DNA of 64,000 nt from Prevotellaceae bacterium (lineage in GTDB: Bacteria > Bacteroidota > Bacteroidia > Bacteroidales > Bacteroidaceae): assembly GCA_015256945.1 (NCBI GenBank), contig JABZLB010000002.1, positions 96,596-160,595 of the forward strand. The letters are read 5' to 3'. Each line of letters begins with the position of its first letter. The stretch's first letter is position 1. The notes under the pieces are model-generated. The model did not search any database. It had not been told where the DNA came from and worked only from the letters and a program-made list of their open reading frames with translations. Below are positions 17,863 through 26,287 of the stretch, piece by piece. The position numbers were made by a program, and so were the translations under genes.

Positions 17863-17897
17863 ACGGCATAACAGTTGGTCTGTTATGCCGTTTTTTT
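17863..17897 (+). terminator. Terminator of the WYL regulator gene
   Basis: A perfect 12-bp stem joins 17863-17874 (ACGGCATAACAG) to 17880-17891 around a 5-base loop, followed by six Ts. The right arm sequence GTTATGCCGTTT recurs just downstream at about 17917-17928. Confidence 0.9.
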
Positions 17898-17939
17898 ACA
17901 TTGATGGCAGCTGAATGTTATGCCGTTTATGATGTAATG

Positions 17940-18033
17940 TTCACTGTTTGGCGGCCGTCAGCAGCGCTGCTGACGATCGTCAAACGCATTATACGACGGC
18001 CGCCGTACGTGCTGCTGACGGCCGTCGAACAAT
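17940..18033 (+). repeat. GC-rich double-palindromic repeat, copy B
   Basis: The first half pairs GGCGGCCGTCAGCAGC (from about 17950) with GCTGCTGACGATCGTC. The second half contains GACGGCCGCCGTACGTGC and CTGCTGACGGCCGTCGAACA. It aligns almost end to end with copy C at 37762-37860 and shares its blocks with copy A. It lies after the WYL gene terminator and before the M6 protease promoter. The rest of this 394-base gap holds only that terminator and promoter. Confidence 0.8.
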
Positions 18034-18119
18034 ACTCTTATGGTTGAAAACATCGTTGCATATGACCCTTCAGGAAGTATATAAACGCTTGAAAGGCAGA
18101 AAGGTTATGGCTTTTTTGT

Positions 18120-18150
18120 TTTGTCATATCGGTAGAAAAACGTAACTTTG
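18120..18150 (+). promoter_or_regulatory. Promoter of the M6 protease gene
   Basis: TAACTTTG at 18143-18150 matches the -7 consensus, and TTTG at 18120-18123 lies 19 bases upstream as a -33 element. The leader would be about 80 bases. Confidence 0.65.
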
Positions 18151-18236
18151 CTGGTCACTATGCCAACAGTTTATGTTTTGAACGCACATTTCGTACGGTG
18201 TAGCATGGAATGAAAGACAAAAATAAATAATTTGAT

Positions 18237-19961
18237 ATGAAGAAATTTCTCAGTACCCTGTTGTTGTCTATGGCAGTATACGTTGCAAATGCCATCCCTG
18301 CTTACCCGGGTATTTGGCGAACCGTAAAACTGGCCGATGGCAGCGAGGTGAAGGTTATGCTCCGCGGTGATGAGCATGTTCACTTTTGGCAATCGGCAGA
18401 TGGTACGGCTTATGTGCCTGATGGTGAAAGCGGATTATTTAAGGCCGTGAGCATGAAAAGCCTTGAAAAGAAGGCTGTTGCCAGGCAAAAGCGCATGGCC
18501 CGTGCAGCTAATACAAAGGGACAAAGGTTCAGAGCACCGGGCGAAAACAAGAATCCGGCAATATTTCAGGGCAGCAAACGCGGGCTTATATTGTTGGTAG
18601 AGTTTTCGGATAAGCATTTTTCCATGCCCTCTCCTAAAAACTTTTATACCCACGTTGCCAATGACAAGGGGTATCGTGAAGGTCGTTTTCAGGGTAGTAT
18701 ACGCGACTATTTCCATGCTCAGAGCGGTGGCCAGTTCGACCTTACGTTTGATATTGTTGGCCCTATTAAGCTGCCGCGCCCTTATCGTTACTATGGCATG
18801 AACAATGATGACCATGCTGCTGACATGATCAGGACCGCGTGCTTGCAGGCAAAAGATTCAGTAGACTTCAGCACATACGACTGGGATAACGACGGCGAGG
18901 CCGAAGAAGTGTTCGTGCTTTACGCCGGTCACGGACAGGCTGATTCGCCTGTTGAAGACGACGATTTGATATGGCCGCACATGTCTAACCTTGCAAGTGC
19001 AGGCTATCGTAATTTTAAATTAGACAACACTATTATTAATACGTACGCCTGTTCCAGCGAACTACGGTATACCAAACTGGGAGGAAGTGAAGTAGCCGGC
19101 ATCGGAACCTTCTGTCATGAGTTTTCACATTGCATGGGCTTTCCTGACATGTATGATACCGCTTACAGCGGAAACTATGGCATGGGAAGCTGGGATTTGA
19201 TGGACAACGGGGCGTATAACGGCGACGGTTTCGTGCCTGCCGGCTATACAGGATATGAGAAAATGGTTTGCGGATGGACGAAACCTGTTGAGCTTACGGC
19301 CGATACCACCATTACAGGCATGCAGTGTCTGGCCGACATGGGGCAAACCTATATCGTCTATAACGATGCCGACCGTAACGAATATTACATTCTTGATAAC
19401 CGCCAGCTGAAAGGATTTGATGCCCAATTGCCCGGTCGCGGTATGATAATCAGCCATATCGACTACGATGCAACACTATGGAGGTATAATGCTGTCAATA
19501 CAACGGTTGGAACTTATGCGTATGGAAACGACCACCAGCACGTTACAATATTCCATGCCAACGGCTATGATGAGTCGATGTCGCATAGCGGATTGGGGCG
19601 TTTGTTGATGCAGGACGAGGGAGGTGCTACCTATCCCTATATGAAAAACGATTCATTAACGGCTACTTCTACACCGGCCGCTATGTTGTATAACGAAAAT
19701 AGCGAGGGTAAAAAGCTGATGAATTACAGCATCTTAAATATTAAACAGCAGGGCGATGGCAGCATGAGCTTTGTATTTCGTAAGTCGGCAAGGCAAAACA
19801 TACAGCCGGTACCGCCCGTACCTGCTGATATAAAAGGTGTTGACATGACGCCTGCAAGGACACACCGTGTTTACAGTATCAGCGGTACGTTCCTGGGTAC
19901 TGATATTGAAAAAATGCCCCACGGTATTTATATTGTTGATGGCAAAAAAATTGTAAAATAA
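18237..19961 (+). CDS. Secreted M6-family metalloprotease with probable T9SS sorting tail
   Basis: This 574-residue secreted protease begins with a signal peptide (MKKFLSTLLLSMAVYVANA). The catalytic zinc motif is HEFSH (294-298, Glu295 catalytic) within TFCHEFSHCMGFPDMYD, as in the M6 (immune inhibitor A-like) peptidases. An Asp-rich stretch before it (WDNDGEAEEVFVLYAGHG) is also typical. The last 30 or so residues (VYSISGTFLG, then GIYIVDGKKIVK) match a type A C-terminal sorting signal of the type IX secretion system, so the enzyme is probably exported to the surface or medium. It has its own promoter and terminator and is therefore monocistronic. Confidence 0.9.
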   Translation: MKKFLSTLLLSMAVYVANAIPAYPGIWRTVKLADGSEVKVMLRGDEHVHFWQSADGTAYVPDGESGLFKAVSMKSLEKKAVARQKRMARAANTKGQRFRAPGENKNPAIFQGSKRGLILLVEFSDKHFSMPSPKNFYTHVANDKGYREGRFQGSIRDYFHAQSGGQFDLTFDIVGPIKLPRPYRYYGMNNDDHAADMIRTACLQAKDSVDFSTYDWDNDGEAEEVFVLYAGHGQADSPVEDDDLIWPHMSNLASAGYRNFKLDNTIINTYACSSELRYTKLGGSEVAGIGTFCHEFSHCMGFPDMYDTAYSGNYGMGSWDLMDNGAYNGDGFVPAGYTGYEKMVCGWTKPVELTADTTITGMQCLADMGQTYIVYNDADRNEYYILDNRQLKGFDAQLPGRGMIISHIDYDATLWRYNAVNTTVGTYAYGNDHQHVTIFHANGYDESMSHSGLGRLLMQDEGGATYPYMKNDSLTATSTPAAMLYNENSEGKKLMNYSILNIKQQGDGSMSFVFRKSARQNIQPVPPVPADIKGVDMTPARTHRVYSISGTFLGTDIEKMPHGIYIVDGKKIVK

Positions 19962-19964
19962 AAG

Positions 19965-19992
19965 AAAGAGGCCTTGAAGGGCCTCTTTTTCT
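19965..19992 (+). terminator. Terminator of the M6 protease gene
   Basis: A 9-bp stem joins 19965-19973 (AAAGAGGCC) to 19980-19988 around TTGAAG, followed by further Ts. It starts 3 bases after the stop codon. Confidence 0.9.
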
Positions 19993-20017
19993 TATTTGCT
20001 GATGATAGGAACAACTC

Positions 20018-20824
20018 ATGAATTGCATACATATTACATCACTCGACGATGCCGGACTTGAACCTTACTGCCGTATGACCGAACCACAGCTTCGCAATAA
20101 GCTGCACGTTGATTGCGGATTGTTTGTAGCAGAAAGCCCGAAGGTTATTGCCGTTGCGTTGCAGGCTGGATACGAACCCGTTTCACTGTTGTGTGAAGAG
20201 CGGCATATTGCTGGCGATGCAGCAGCTATTATAGCCTCTTGTGGCGACATACCTGTTTATACAGGCAAACGCGAAGTGCTGGCCAAGCTGACGGGCTATA
20301 CGCTCACGCGCGGCGTATTGTGTGCCATGCGACGTAAGGTTTTACCTGCGGTTGAGGCTGTTTGTAAGGACGCTTCGCGTGTAGTAGTAATAGATGCCGT
20401 GACCGATACGACCAACATTGGTGCTATTTTCAGATCCGCTGCCGCCCTGGGCATTGACGGTGTATTGCTTACACGTGATACGTGCGACCCGTTAAACCGC
20501 CGCGCCATCAGGGTATCGATGGGCTCGGTATTTCTTGTTCCATGGACGTGGATTGACAATCCCCTGGAGCTTTTGCACACCGAAGGGTTTAAAACGGTGG
20601 CCATGGCTTTAACCGACAAGTCGGTATCGCTTGACGATACTGTTTTAAAGGCCGAACCTCGCCTGGCTATTGTTATGGGAACAGAAGGTGACGGGCTGCC
20701 TCACGACACCATAACAGCGTGCGATTATGTGGCCCGTATACCGATGAAACACGGCGTCGATTCGCTCAATGTGGCTTCGGCGGCAGCTGTTGCCTTTTGG
20801 GAACTGCGAAAGCCTGCACTGTAA
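20018..20824 (+). CDS. SpoU/TrmH-family RNA 2'-O-methyltransferase
   Basis: SPOUT-fold enzymes of this family transfer methyl from S-adenosylmethionine to the 2'-hydroxyl of a ribose in rRNA or tRNA. The three SpoU motifs are visible in the 268-residue protein: TTNIGAIFRSAAALG (131-145), LAIVMGTEGDGLP (216-228) and IPMKHGVDSLNVASAAAV (241-258). The N-terminal part resembles the RNA-substrate-binding domain of the RlmB/TsnR group (LFVAESPKVI). The exact target nucleotide cannot be told. It stands alone between the M6 terminator and the SGNH hydrolase promoter. Confidence 0.92.
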   Translation: MNCIHITSLDDAGLEPYCRMTEPQLRNKLHVDCGLFVAESPKVIAVALQAGYEPVSLLCEERHIAGDAAAIIASCGDIPVYTGKREVLAKLTGYTLTRGVLCAMRRKVLPAVEAVCKDASRVVVIDAVTDTTNIGAIFRSAAALGIDGVLLTRDTCDPLNRRAIRVSMGSVFLVPWTWIDNPLELLHTEGFKTVAMALTDKSVSLDDTVLKAEPRLAIVMGTEGDGLPHDTITACDYVARIPMKHGVDSLNVASAAAVAFWELRKPAL

Positions 20825-20913
20825 AAATTAAACCAAAAGAAAACAAGGTATGATAAATGCTGTTTTTTACCTTTCTTAAACTCGTAGGAAAGCCGTCATT
20901 GAGCTTATACCAT

Positions 20914-20921
20914 TACCTTTG
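20914..20921 (+). promoter_or_regulatory. -7 element of the SGNH hydrolase gene
   Basis: TACCTTTG matches TAnnTTTG and lies 30 bases before the ATG. No convincing -33 element was seen. Confidence 0.5.
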
Positions 20922-20951
20922 CAGCGAAATATAAATTCAGGATAACAACAG

Positions 20952-22178
20952 ATGAAGAAATTTTTAATTATGCTTTATATGCTGGTCTTTGTTGCCAGTA
21001 CTAAAGCCCAGCAGTATGACAATGTTATCGGCCATTGGACAGGAACATGGGCTACGGCCATGCAAATACCGGTACGTTCCTTTATGCCTTATAATAACGA
21101 CATGACGGACAGGTCGGTACGTCAGATTGTAAAGGTATCGGCAGGAGGAGATGTTTTAAGGCTCCAGCTGTCGAATATATTTTCAAAAACGCCCGTAGTA
21201 ATTAAGTCGGTATATATTGCATATGCTCTCGATTCTTGTCGTATTGACGTCTCTAGTGCACGTTATCTGCATTTCAACAGCCAGGAGGGGGTAACGATTG
21301 ATGCTGGAAAGTCGGTATATTCGGATGGCGAACGCTTTGCCTTGAAAACAGGTGAACTGCTGGCTATTACAATAAACTATGAACGTGCACCACGTATTCC
21401 CACGGTACATATGGGGTCGCGTACCACATCGTATATCATGAAGGGAGTTACAGTACCACAGACCGATTTTGCACGTGCGTTTAAATATGAAAAGTGGTTC
21501 AACATAGCAGCCCTGGAAGTGTTTGCTACCGACGTGCGTACATTTGCCATATTGGGAAACAGCATTACCGACGGGAAAGGCTCGACAACCAACAAACAGG
21601 ACAGGTGGCCGGATGAAATGAGCTTTTACTTAAACGAAGTTTATGGTCGTGAACAGCAGCGTCGTGACGGAAAAAAGCACGAATATGGCATACTTAACCT
21701 GGGTATTGGTAACAATCGTGTGCTTAGTGTTGGCTTCGGAGAGGCAGCCATAAAAAGGTTTGACCGTGATATACTGGGGCAACATGGTGTAACCGACGTT
21801 GTTATATTTGAAGGAATCAATGACATTGGTACCACAAAAGCATCGTCTTCTATGGCAAAGCAACTGATAGAGGCATATAAATCAATGATAGAAAAGTGTT
21901 GTAAGGCACACCTTCGTGTATGGCTTGCAACGATAACGCCAATGAAAGGGTCGGCCTATTACAGCGTACAGCACGAAATGTGCCGTCGAATTGTAAACGA
22001 ATGGATACGCACACAGCATGAAGCTGACGGTTATATCGACTTTGATAAACTGTTGCGTGACCCTGCTGAAGAGCTGGCATTACGACCCCAATGGCGCCTG
22101 AAAGATAACCTTCATCCCAATGCTGAGGGTTACAAAGAGATGGGACGGTATGCAGCCGACTTCTTTATGAAACAATAA
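20952..22178 (+). CDS. Exported SGNH/GDSL-type hydrolase (esterase family)
   Basis: SGNH hydrolases remove acyl groups, for example acetyl esters, from carbohydrates or lipids. The 408-residue protein has a signal peptide (MKKFLIMLYMLVFVASTKA) and a beta-rich N-terminal domain (about 25-195). The hydrolase domain follows, with block I GNSITDG (nucleophile Ser204), block II NLGIGNNR, block III EGIND (Asn290) and block V DNLHP (Asp385, His388). All four catalytic blocks are intact. It appears monocistronic with its own promoter. A role in plant or host glycan deacetylation is common for such proteins in this phylum, but the substrate here is unknown. Confidence 0.9.
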   Translation: MKKFLIMLYMLVFVASTKAQQYDNVIGHWTGTWATAMQIPVRSFMPYNNDMTDRSVRQIVKVSAGGDVLRLQLSNIFSKTPVVIKSVYIAYALDSCRIDVSSARYLHFNSQEGVTIDAGKSVYSDGERFALKTGELLAITINYERAPRIPTVHMGSRTTSYIMKGVTVPQTDFARAFKYEKWFNIAALEVFATDVRTFAILGNSITDGKGSTTNKQDRWPDEMSFYLNEVYGREQQRRDGKKHEYGILNLGIGNNRVLSVGFGEAAIKRFDRDILGQHGVTDVVIFEGINDIGTTKASSSMAKQLIEAYKSMIEKCCKAHLRVWLATITPMKGSAYYSVQHEMCRRIVNEWIRTQHEADGYIDFDKLLRDPAEELALRPQWRLKDNLHPNAEGYKEMGRYAADFFMKQ

Positions 22179-22192
22179 TATCATCATGTAAC

Positions 22193-22223
22193 TTGTGCAA
22201 TAAGTGAAAAGGTAGTAACTTTG
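22193..22223 (+). promoter_or_regulatory. Promoter of gpmI
   Basis: TAACTTTG at 22216-22223 is a consensus -7 element, with TTG at 22193-22195 exactly 20 bases upstream. The leader would be about 30 bases. Confidence 0.7.
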
Positions 22224-22259
22224 CATAGCAGAATAACAAACATTTAAATACATAATATT

Positions 22260-23783
22260 ATGGCAAAAAAAGCTTTATTGATGATTCTCGACGGATGGGG
22301 AATCGGAAAACATGACAAAGGTGATGTGATCTATAATACGCCAACTCCATATCTTGACCTGCTGAATGCAACGAGTCCACACTCACAACTGATGGCTTGT
22401 GGCGAAGATGTGGGTCTGCCTGCCGGGCAAATGGGTAACTCAGAAGTAGGGCATCTTAATATCGGTGCAGGCCGTGTCGTATACCAGGACCTTGTAAAGA
22501 TTAACAAAGCCTGCCAGACAGGTGACATCTTAAAGAACCAGGATATTATCAAAGCTTACAGTTATGCAAAGGAAACCGGTAAGAAATTGCATATCATGGG
22601 GCTGACATCTACCGGCGGTGTGCACTCATCAATGGATCATATGTATAAGCTTATAGAGATAGGTAAGGAATATGACCTGAAGAAAGTTTTCGTACACTGT
22701 TTCATGGATGGCCGTGATACTGATCCGAAGAGCGGCAAGGGCTTTATCGCTGATGTTGAAAAGGTATGTAAAGAAAATGGTGCAAGCATAGCAAGTATTA
22801 TTGGACGTTTTTATGCTATGGACCGTGACAAGCGGTGGAATCGTGTAAAAGAGGCTTACGACCTGCTTGTTGAAGGTAAGGGAAAACAGGCTACCGACAT
22901 GGTAAAGGCTATGGAAGAGAGTTATGCCGACGGCGTTACCGACGAGTTTGTCAAGGCTATAAACAACTCAACTGTTGACGGAACTATTCAGGAGGGCGAT
23001 GTTGTTATCTTTATCAACTTCCGTAACGACCGTGCAAAAGAGCTTACAGAGGTGCTTACTCAGCAGGATATGCCGGAGGAAGGCATGCACATCATAAAGG
23101 ATTTGCAATATTATTGCATGACTCCGTATGATGCTAATTTCAAAGGTGTTCATGTGTTGTTCCCGAAGGAAAACGTTCAGGACACGCTGGGTGAATATCT
23201 GTCAAAGCACGGCAAAAAACAATTACATACAGCCGAAACTGAAAAATATGCACATGTAACCTTTTTCTTTAATGGAGGCCGTGAAGCGCCATTTGAAAAC
23301 GAAGACCGTATTCTTGTGCCGTCTCCAAAGGTTGCTACATACGACCTGAAGCCTGAAATGAGTGCATTAGAAGTAAAGGAAAAGCTTGTGGGTGCGATTA
23401 ACACACAGGAATACGACTTCATTGTTGTGAACTTTGCAAACGGCGATATGGTAGGACATACGGGTGTATATCATGCTATTGCCAAAGCCGTTTGGGCTAT
23501 CGACAATTGTGTGAAGGAAGTGGTTGAGGCTGCCAAAGCCAATGATTACGAGACAATTATTATTGCCGACCATGGTAATGCTGACCACGCTATTAACGAA
23601 GATGGTACACCTAATACCGCACACTCATTGAATCCTGTGCCTTTTATCTATGTTACATCGAATAATTCGGCTACTGTAAAAGACGGTCGTCTGGCTGATG
23701 TAGCGCCTTCTATCCTGCATATTATGGGCTTGGAACAGCCTGCTGACATGACAGGAGAGAACCTGATAGAGGATAATAAATAA
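22260..23783 (+). CDS. gpmI: 2,3-bisphosphoglycerate-independent phosphoglycerate mutase
   Basis: GpmI interconverts 3- and 2-phosphoglycerate in glycolysis and gluconeogenesis without a bisphosphoglycerate cofactor. The 507-residue length is normal. The metal-binding LILDGWG start and the phosphoserine-forming Ser61 in PAGQMGNSEVGH are intact. Later conserved elements are FMDGRDTDPKSG, FINFRNDRAKE, NFANGDMVGHTG and IIADHGNADH. It has its own promoter, and hairpins follow before ung. Confidence 0.97.
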   Translation: MAKKALLMILDGWGIGKHDKGDVIYNTPTPYLDLLNATSPHSQLMACGEDVGLPAGQMGNSEVGHLNIGAGRVVYQDLVKINKACQTGDILKNQDIIKAYSYAKETGKKLHIMGLTSTGGVHSSMDHMYKLIEIGKEYDLKKVFVHCFMDGRDTDPKSGKGFIADVEKVCKENGASIASIIGRFYAMDRDKRWNRVKEAYDLLVEGKGKQATDMVKAMEESYADGVTDEFVKAINNSTVDGTIQEGDVVIFINFRNDRAKELTEVLTQQDMPEEGMHIIKDLQYYCMTPYDANFKGVHVLFPKENVQDTLGEYLSKHGKKQLHTAETEKYAHVTFFFNGGREAPFENEDRILVPSPKVATYDLKPEMSALEVKEKLVGAINTQEYDFIVVNFANGDMVGHTGVYHAIAKAVWAIDNCVKEVVEAAKANDYETIIIADHGNADHAINEDGTPNTAHSLNPVPFIYVTSNNSATVKDGRLADVAPSILHIMGLEQPADMTGENLIEDNK

Positions 23784-23824
23784 GAGATATAATAAGTTTC
23801 TTTTGTAAAAAAGAGCAATAATAT

Positions 23825-23900
23825 AAGCCCCCTTCAGGGCTTGACATTTCATTTATCCCCTCTGTTTGCAATCGCATTAGAATGTTAACAGAGGGGATTT
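23825..23900 (+). terminator. Hairpins between gpmI and ung
   Basis: A short stem pairs AAGCCC (23825-23830) with GGGCTT (23837-23842). A longer 12-bp stem pairs ATCCCCTCTGTT (23855-23866) with 23887-23898 across a 20-base loop, followed by TTTTAAGTTT. The second could be the gpmI terminator or a stem in the ung leader, since ung starts only 18 bases later. Confidence 0.5.
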
Positions 23901-23915
23901 TAAGTTTAGAAGAAT

Positions 23916-24581
23916 ATGGATGTAAAGCTTGAGGACAGTTGGAAACGCTATTTGAATGCCGAGTTTGACAAAGAATATTTTATCAATCTTACCGAACTCG
24001 TACGTCAGGAGTATCAGAATCATTTGTGTTTCCCACCGGGACGACAGGTTTTCAATGCCTTTAATCTGTGTCCTTTTAACGATGTAAAGGTTGTTATTAT
24101 TGGGCAAGACCCTTATCATGAGCCAGGACAGGCTATGGGACTAAGCTTTTCGGTACCCGTAGGTACAACGATACCACCTTCACTTGTGAATATATTCAAA
24201 GAAATACAACAGGATTTAGGCCATCCCATTCCGCAAGACGGTGACCTTACGCGTTGGTGTAAGCAGGGTGTTTTACTTTTAAATGCAACACTCACTGTAC
24301 GGGCACACGAAGCTAACAGCCATCAAAAGTTAGGCTGGAGCCAGTTTACCGATGCAGCCATTAAAGCATTGTCTGATCATCGTAAGGGACTTGTCTACAT
24401 GCTCTGGGGCAGTTATGCACGGAGCAAACGCTATTTAATTAATCAGCAGCAGAACCTTATTCTGGAGTCAGTACACCCATCTCCACTGTCGGCTAATCGC
24501 GGAGGTTGGTTCGGTCAGCACCAATTTTCGAGGTGTAATGCCTATTTAGAGAGCAAGGGTATTACGCCGGTTAATTGGTAA
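23916..24581 (+). CDS. ung: Uracil-DNA glycosylase
   Basis: Ung removes uracil from DNA at the start of base excision repair. The 221-residue family 1 enzyme has GQDPYHEPGQAMGLSFSV (catalytic Asp65, Tyr67 blocking thymine, His68) and the minor-groove loop VHPSPLSANRGG with His187. A DUF3109 gene follows 14 bases later and is probably cotranscribed. Confidence 0.97.
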   Translation: MDVKLEDSWKRYLNAEFDKEYFINLTELVRQEYQNHLCFPPGRQVFNAFNLCPFNDVKVVIIGQDPYHEPGQAMGLSFSVPVGTTIPPSLVNIFKEIQQDLGHPIPQDGDLTRWCKQGVLLLNATLTVRAHEANSHQKLGWSQFTDAAIKALSDHRKGLVYMLWGSYARSKRYLINQQQNLILESVHPSPLSANRGGWFGQHQFSRCNAYLESKGITPVNW

Positions 24582-24595
24582 TATATTGTTGAAAT

Positions 24596-25219
24596 ATGCT
24601 TCATATTATACAAGTAGGCGATGTTTTGGTTTCGCCCGATATTTTTACAGAGAAGTTTTGTTGTGATCTTTCAAAGTGCAAGGGGCGTTGTTGCATCGAA
24701 GGCGATGCGGGAGCACCTGTCACACTCGAAGAGATAGGCCTGATGGAGGAGAATGTGGATAGCGTATGGACGGAACTTTCTGCTTCAGCTCAGGCGGTAA
24801 TTGATAAGCAGGGAGTGGCTTATTCTGATGCCGACGGCGAGCTTGTAACCAGTATTGTAGGCGGGCGTGACTGTGTTTTTACCTGTTATAACGATATAAA
24901 GGATGAATCAGATGGGCATACAATCAGTAATTGCTGCCTGTGTGCTTTCGATTGTTCTTTCCGAAAGGGTGACATTTCATGGCAAAAACCCATTAGCTGT
25001 GCATTGTATCCTATCCGGGAAAAGCACTTTTCGAATGGACTTACAGGTATTAATTATCATCAGTGGGAGATATGTAGGGATGCAGTTGCTCTAGGTAAGA
25101 AACTAAACTTACCCTTATATCAGTTCTTAAAAGAGCCGCTTATCCGCCGCTTTGGGCATGAATGGTATGGAGAATTATGCAGTGTAGCCAATGAGCTAAA
25201 GAGAGAAGGGTTGATTTAA
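24596..25219 (+). CDS. DUF3109 family cysteine-rich protein
   Basis: The 207-residue protein matches the conserved bacterial DUF3109 family. It has many cysteines in clustered motifs: FCCDLSKCKGRCC (Cys22, 23, 28, 32, 33), CVFTC (93, 97), CCLCAFDC (113, 114, 116, 120) and ISCALYPIR (135). The pattern resembles YkgJ-type zinc or iron-binding clusters, so a metal or Fe-S site is likely, but this is inference. No signal peptide or membrane segment is seen. It lies directly downstream of ung and ends facing the AraC gene on the other strand. Confidence 0.85.
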   Translation: MLHIIQVGDVLVSPDIFTEKFCCDLSKCKGRCCIEGDAGAPVTLEEIGLMEENVDSVWTELSASAQAVIDKQGVAYSDADGELVTSIVGGRDCVFTCYNDIKDESDGHTISNCCLCAFDCSFRKGDISWQKPISCALYPIREKHFSNGLTGINYHQWEICRDAVALGKKLNLPLYQFLKEPLIRRFGHEWYGELCSVANELKREGLI

Positions 25220-25329
25220 ACAAATGTTTTGGCTCTCTGTAACTTACGCCTTTTATCCTCAGATATATGTCGTAACTCCTGTCTTCTTAACAGTTTATCT
25301 CCTTAAAAATGGTCTTCTTTACTTCGTAT

Positions 25330-26205
25330 TTATTCTTTTCGGTAGTCGGAAGGGCTCATGCCGACATGCTCTTTAAAGTATTTTCCAAAGAAGCTTTGAT
25401 TGGGAAAATGAAGTAAATCGGTAATTTCCTTTATGCTTTTAGTAGAGTTTTTCAGAAGTACACGCATTTCGAGCACAACGTAATAGTTAATCCAGTCGTT
25501 GGGAGTTTTATGGCTAACCGTTCTGATGGTTTCAGCAAGGTACTTGGGTGATATATTCATTTGCAGTGCATACCAGCCTACACGTCGTTCGCGTTTAAAG
25601 TTACGTTGTACCAATTGTATAAACTGAGCAAAAATATCTTCGCCTCTTGTATGGTGTTTTTTGTTGTCTTGTAAGGTGTTCCAGAATATGCTTCCCGCAT
25701 CATAAATAAATGCTTGTAGAAGCAAACGGACAGTATCGCGGCGGAAGCGGCGTGATTCTTCTAGCACCTTCTGACGCAGAAGATGGTAAAAATTACGTGT
25801 TCCCTGCAGCTCTGACGGCCTTAAGCTGAATACAGGATGGGTTCGGGTAAACAGGAAAACCATGGAGAGGTCGCGCAAACCAGTAAGGACCTCTTGTATA
25901 AAATGCTCTGAAATAAGGACGGCAAAACCTTTACAATCGGCACTGAGCGTGCATTTATCAATAAGTTGGCCTGCACTAACAATAGCACTATTATGCGCAT
26001 GGGCGGTTTGTTGTATTGTATCGACAGTGTAACTAAATTGTCCTTGCGTACATATAACGATGAGAAAGCACCGCATATAGTAGGCTTTAGAGGATATAAA
26101 AACAGTAGAAATGTCATCAATAAGTGCCAGATCGTTATCAATAAAACTACATGATGCAATCTTCTTGACGCTCTCTATTGTGATATTTCCCATTTTAGAA
26201 TTCAT
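25330..26205 (-). CDS. AraC-family transcriptional regulator
   Basis: The 291-residue protein has a cupin-like N-terminal sensing region and a C-terminal double helix-turn-helix (about 190-290). The latter includes MNISPKYLAETIRTVSHKTP and the family signature IKEITDLLHFPNQSFFGKYF, ending GMSPSDYRK. Such proteins usually activate nutrient-use or stress genes. It is convergent with the DUF3109 gene and lies 82 bases downstream of the rhamnosidase-like gene, on the same strand, but has its own -7 element. Its targets cannot be read from the sequence; the neighbouring rhamnosidase-like gene is one candidate. Confidence 0.92.
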   Translation of the reverse strand: MNSKMGNITIESVKKIASCSFIDNDLALIDDISTVFISSKAYYMRCFLIVICTQGQFSYTVDTIQQTAHAHNSAIVSAGQLIDKCTLSADCKGFAVLISEHFIQEVLTGLRDLSMVFLFTRTHPVFSLRPSELQGTRNFYHLLRQKVLEESRRFRRDTVRLLLQAFIYDAGSIFWNTLQDNKKHHTRGEDIFAQFIQLVQRNFKRERRVGWYALQMNISPKYLAETIRTVSHKTPNDWINYYVVLEMRVLLKNSTKSIKEITDLLHFPNQSFFGKYFKEHVGMSPSDYRKE

Positions 26206-26247
26206 ATCTTTGTTTTGTTGAGTTTGAGGCTTATTTCAATCTTTCTG

Positions 26248-26255
26248 CAAAGATA
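26248..26255 (-). promoter_or_regulatory. -7 element of the AraC regulator gene
   Basis: TATCTTTG on the minus strand matches TAnnTTTG and lies 42 bases upstream of the ATG. No clear -33 element was found. Confidence 0.5.
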
Positions 26256-26287
26256 GTTATTTTTTCTTCTTACTCCATTATGTAAAA

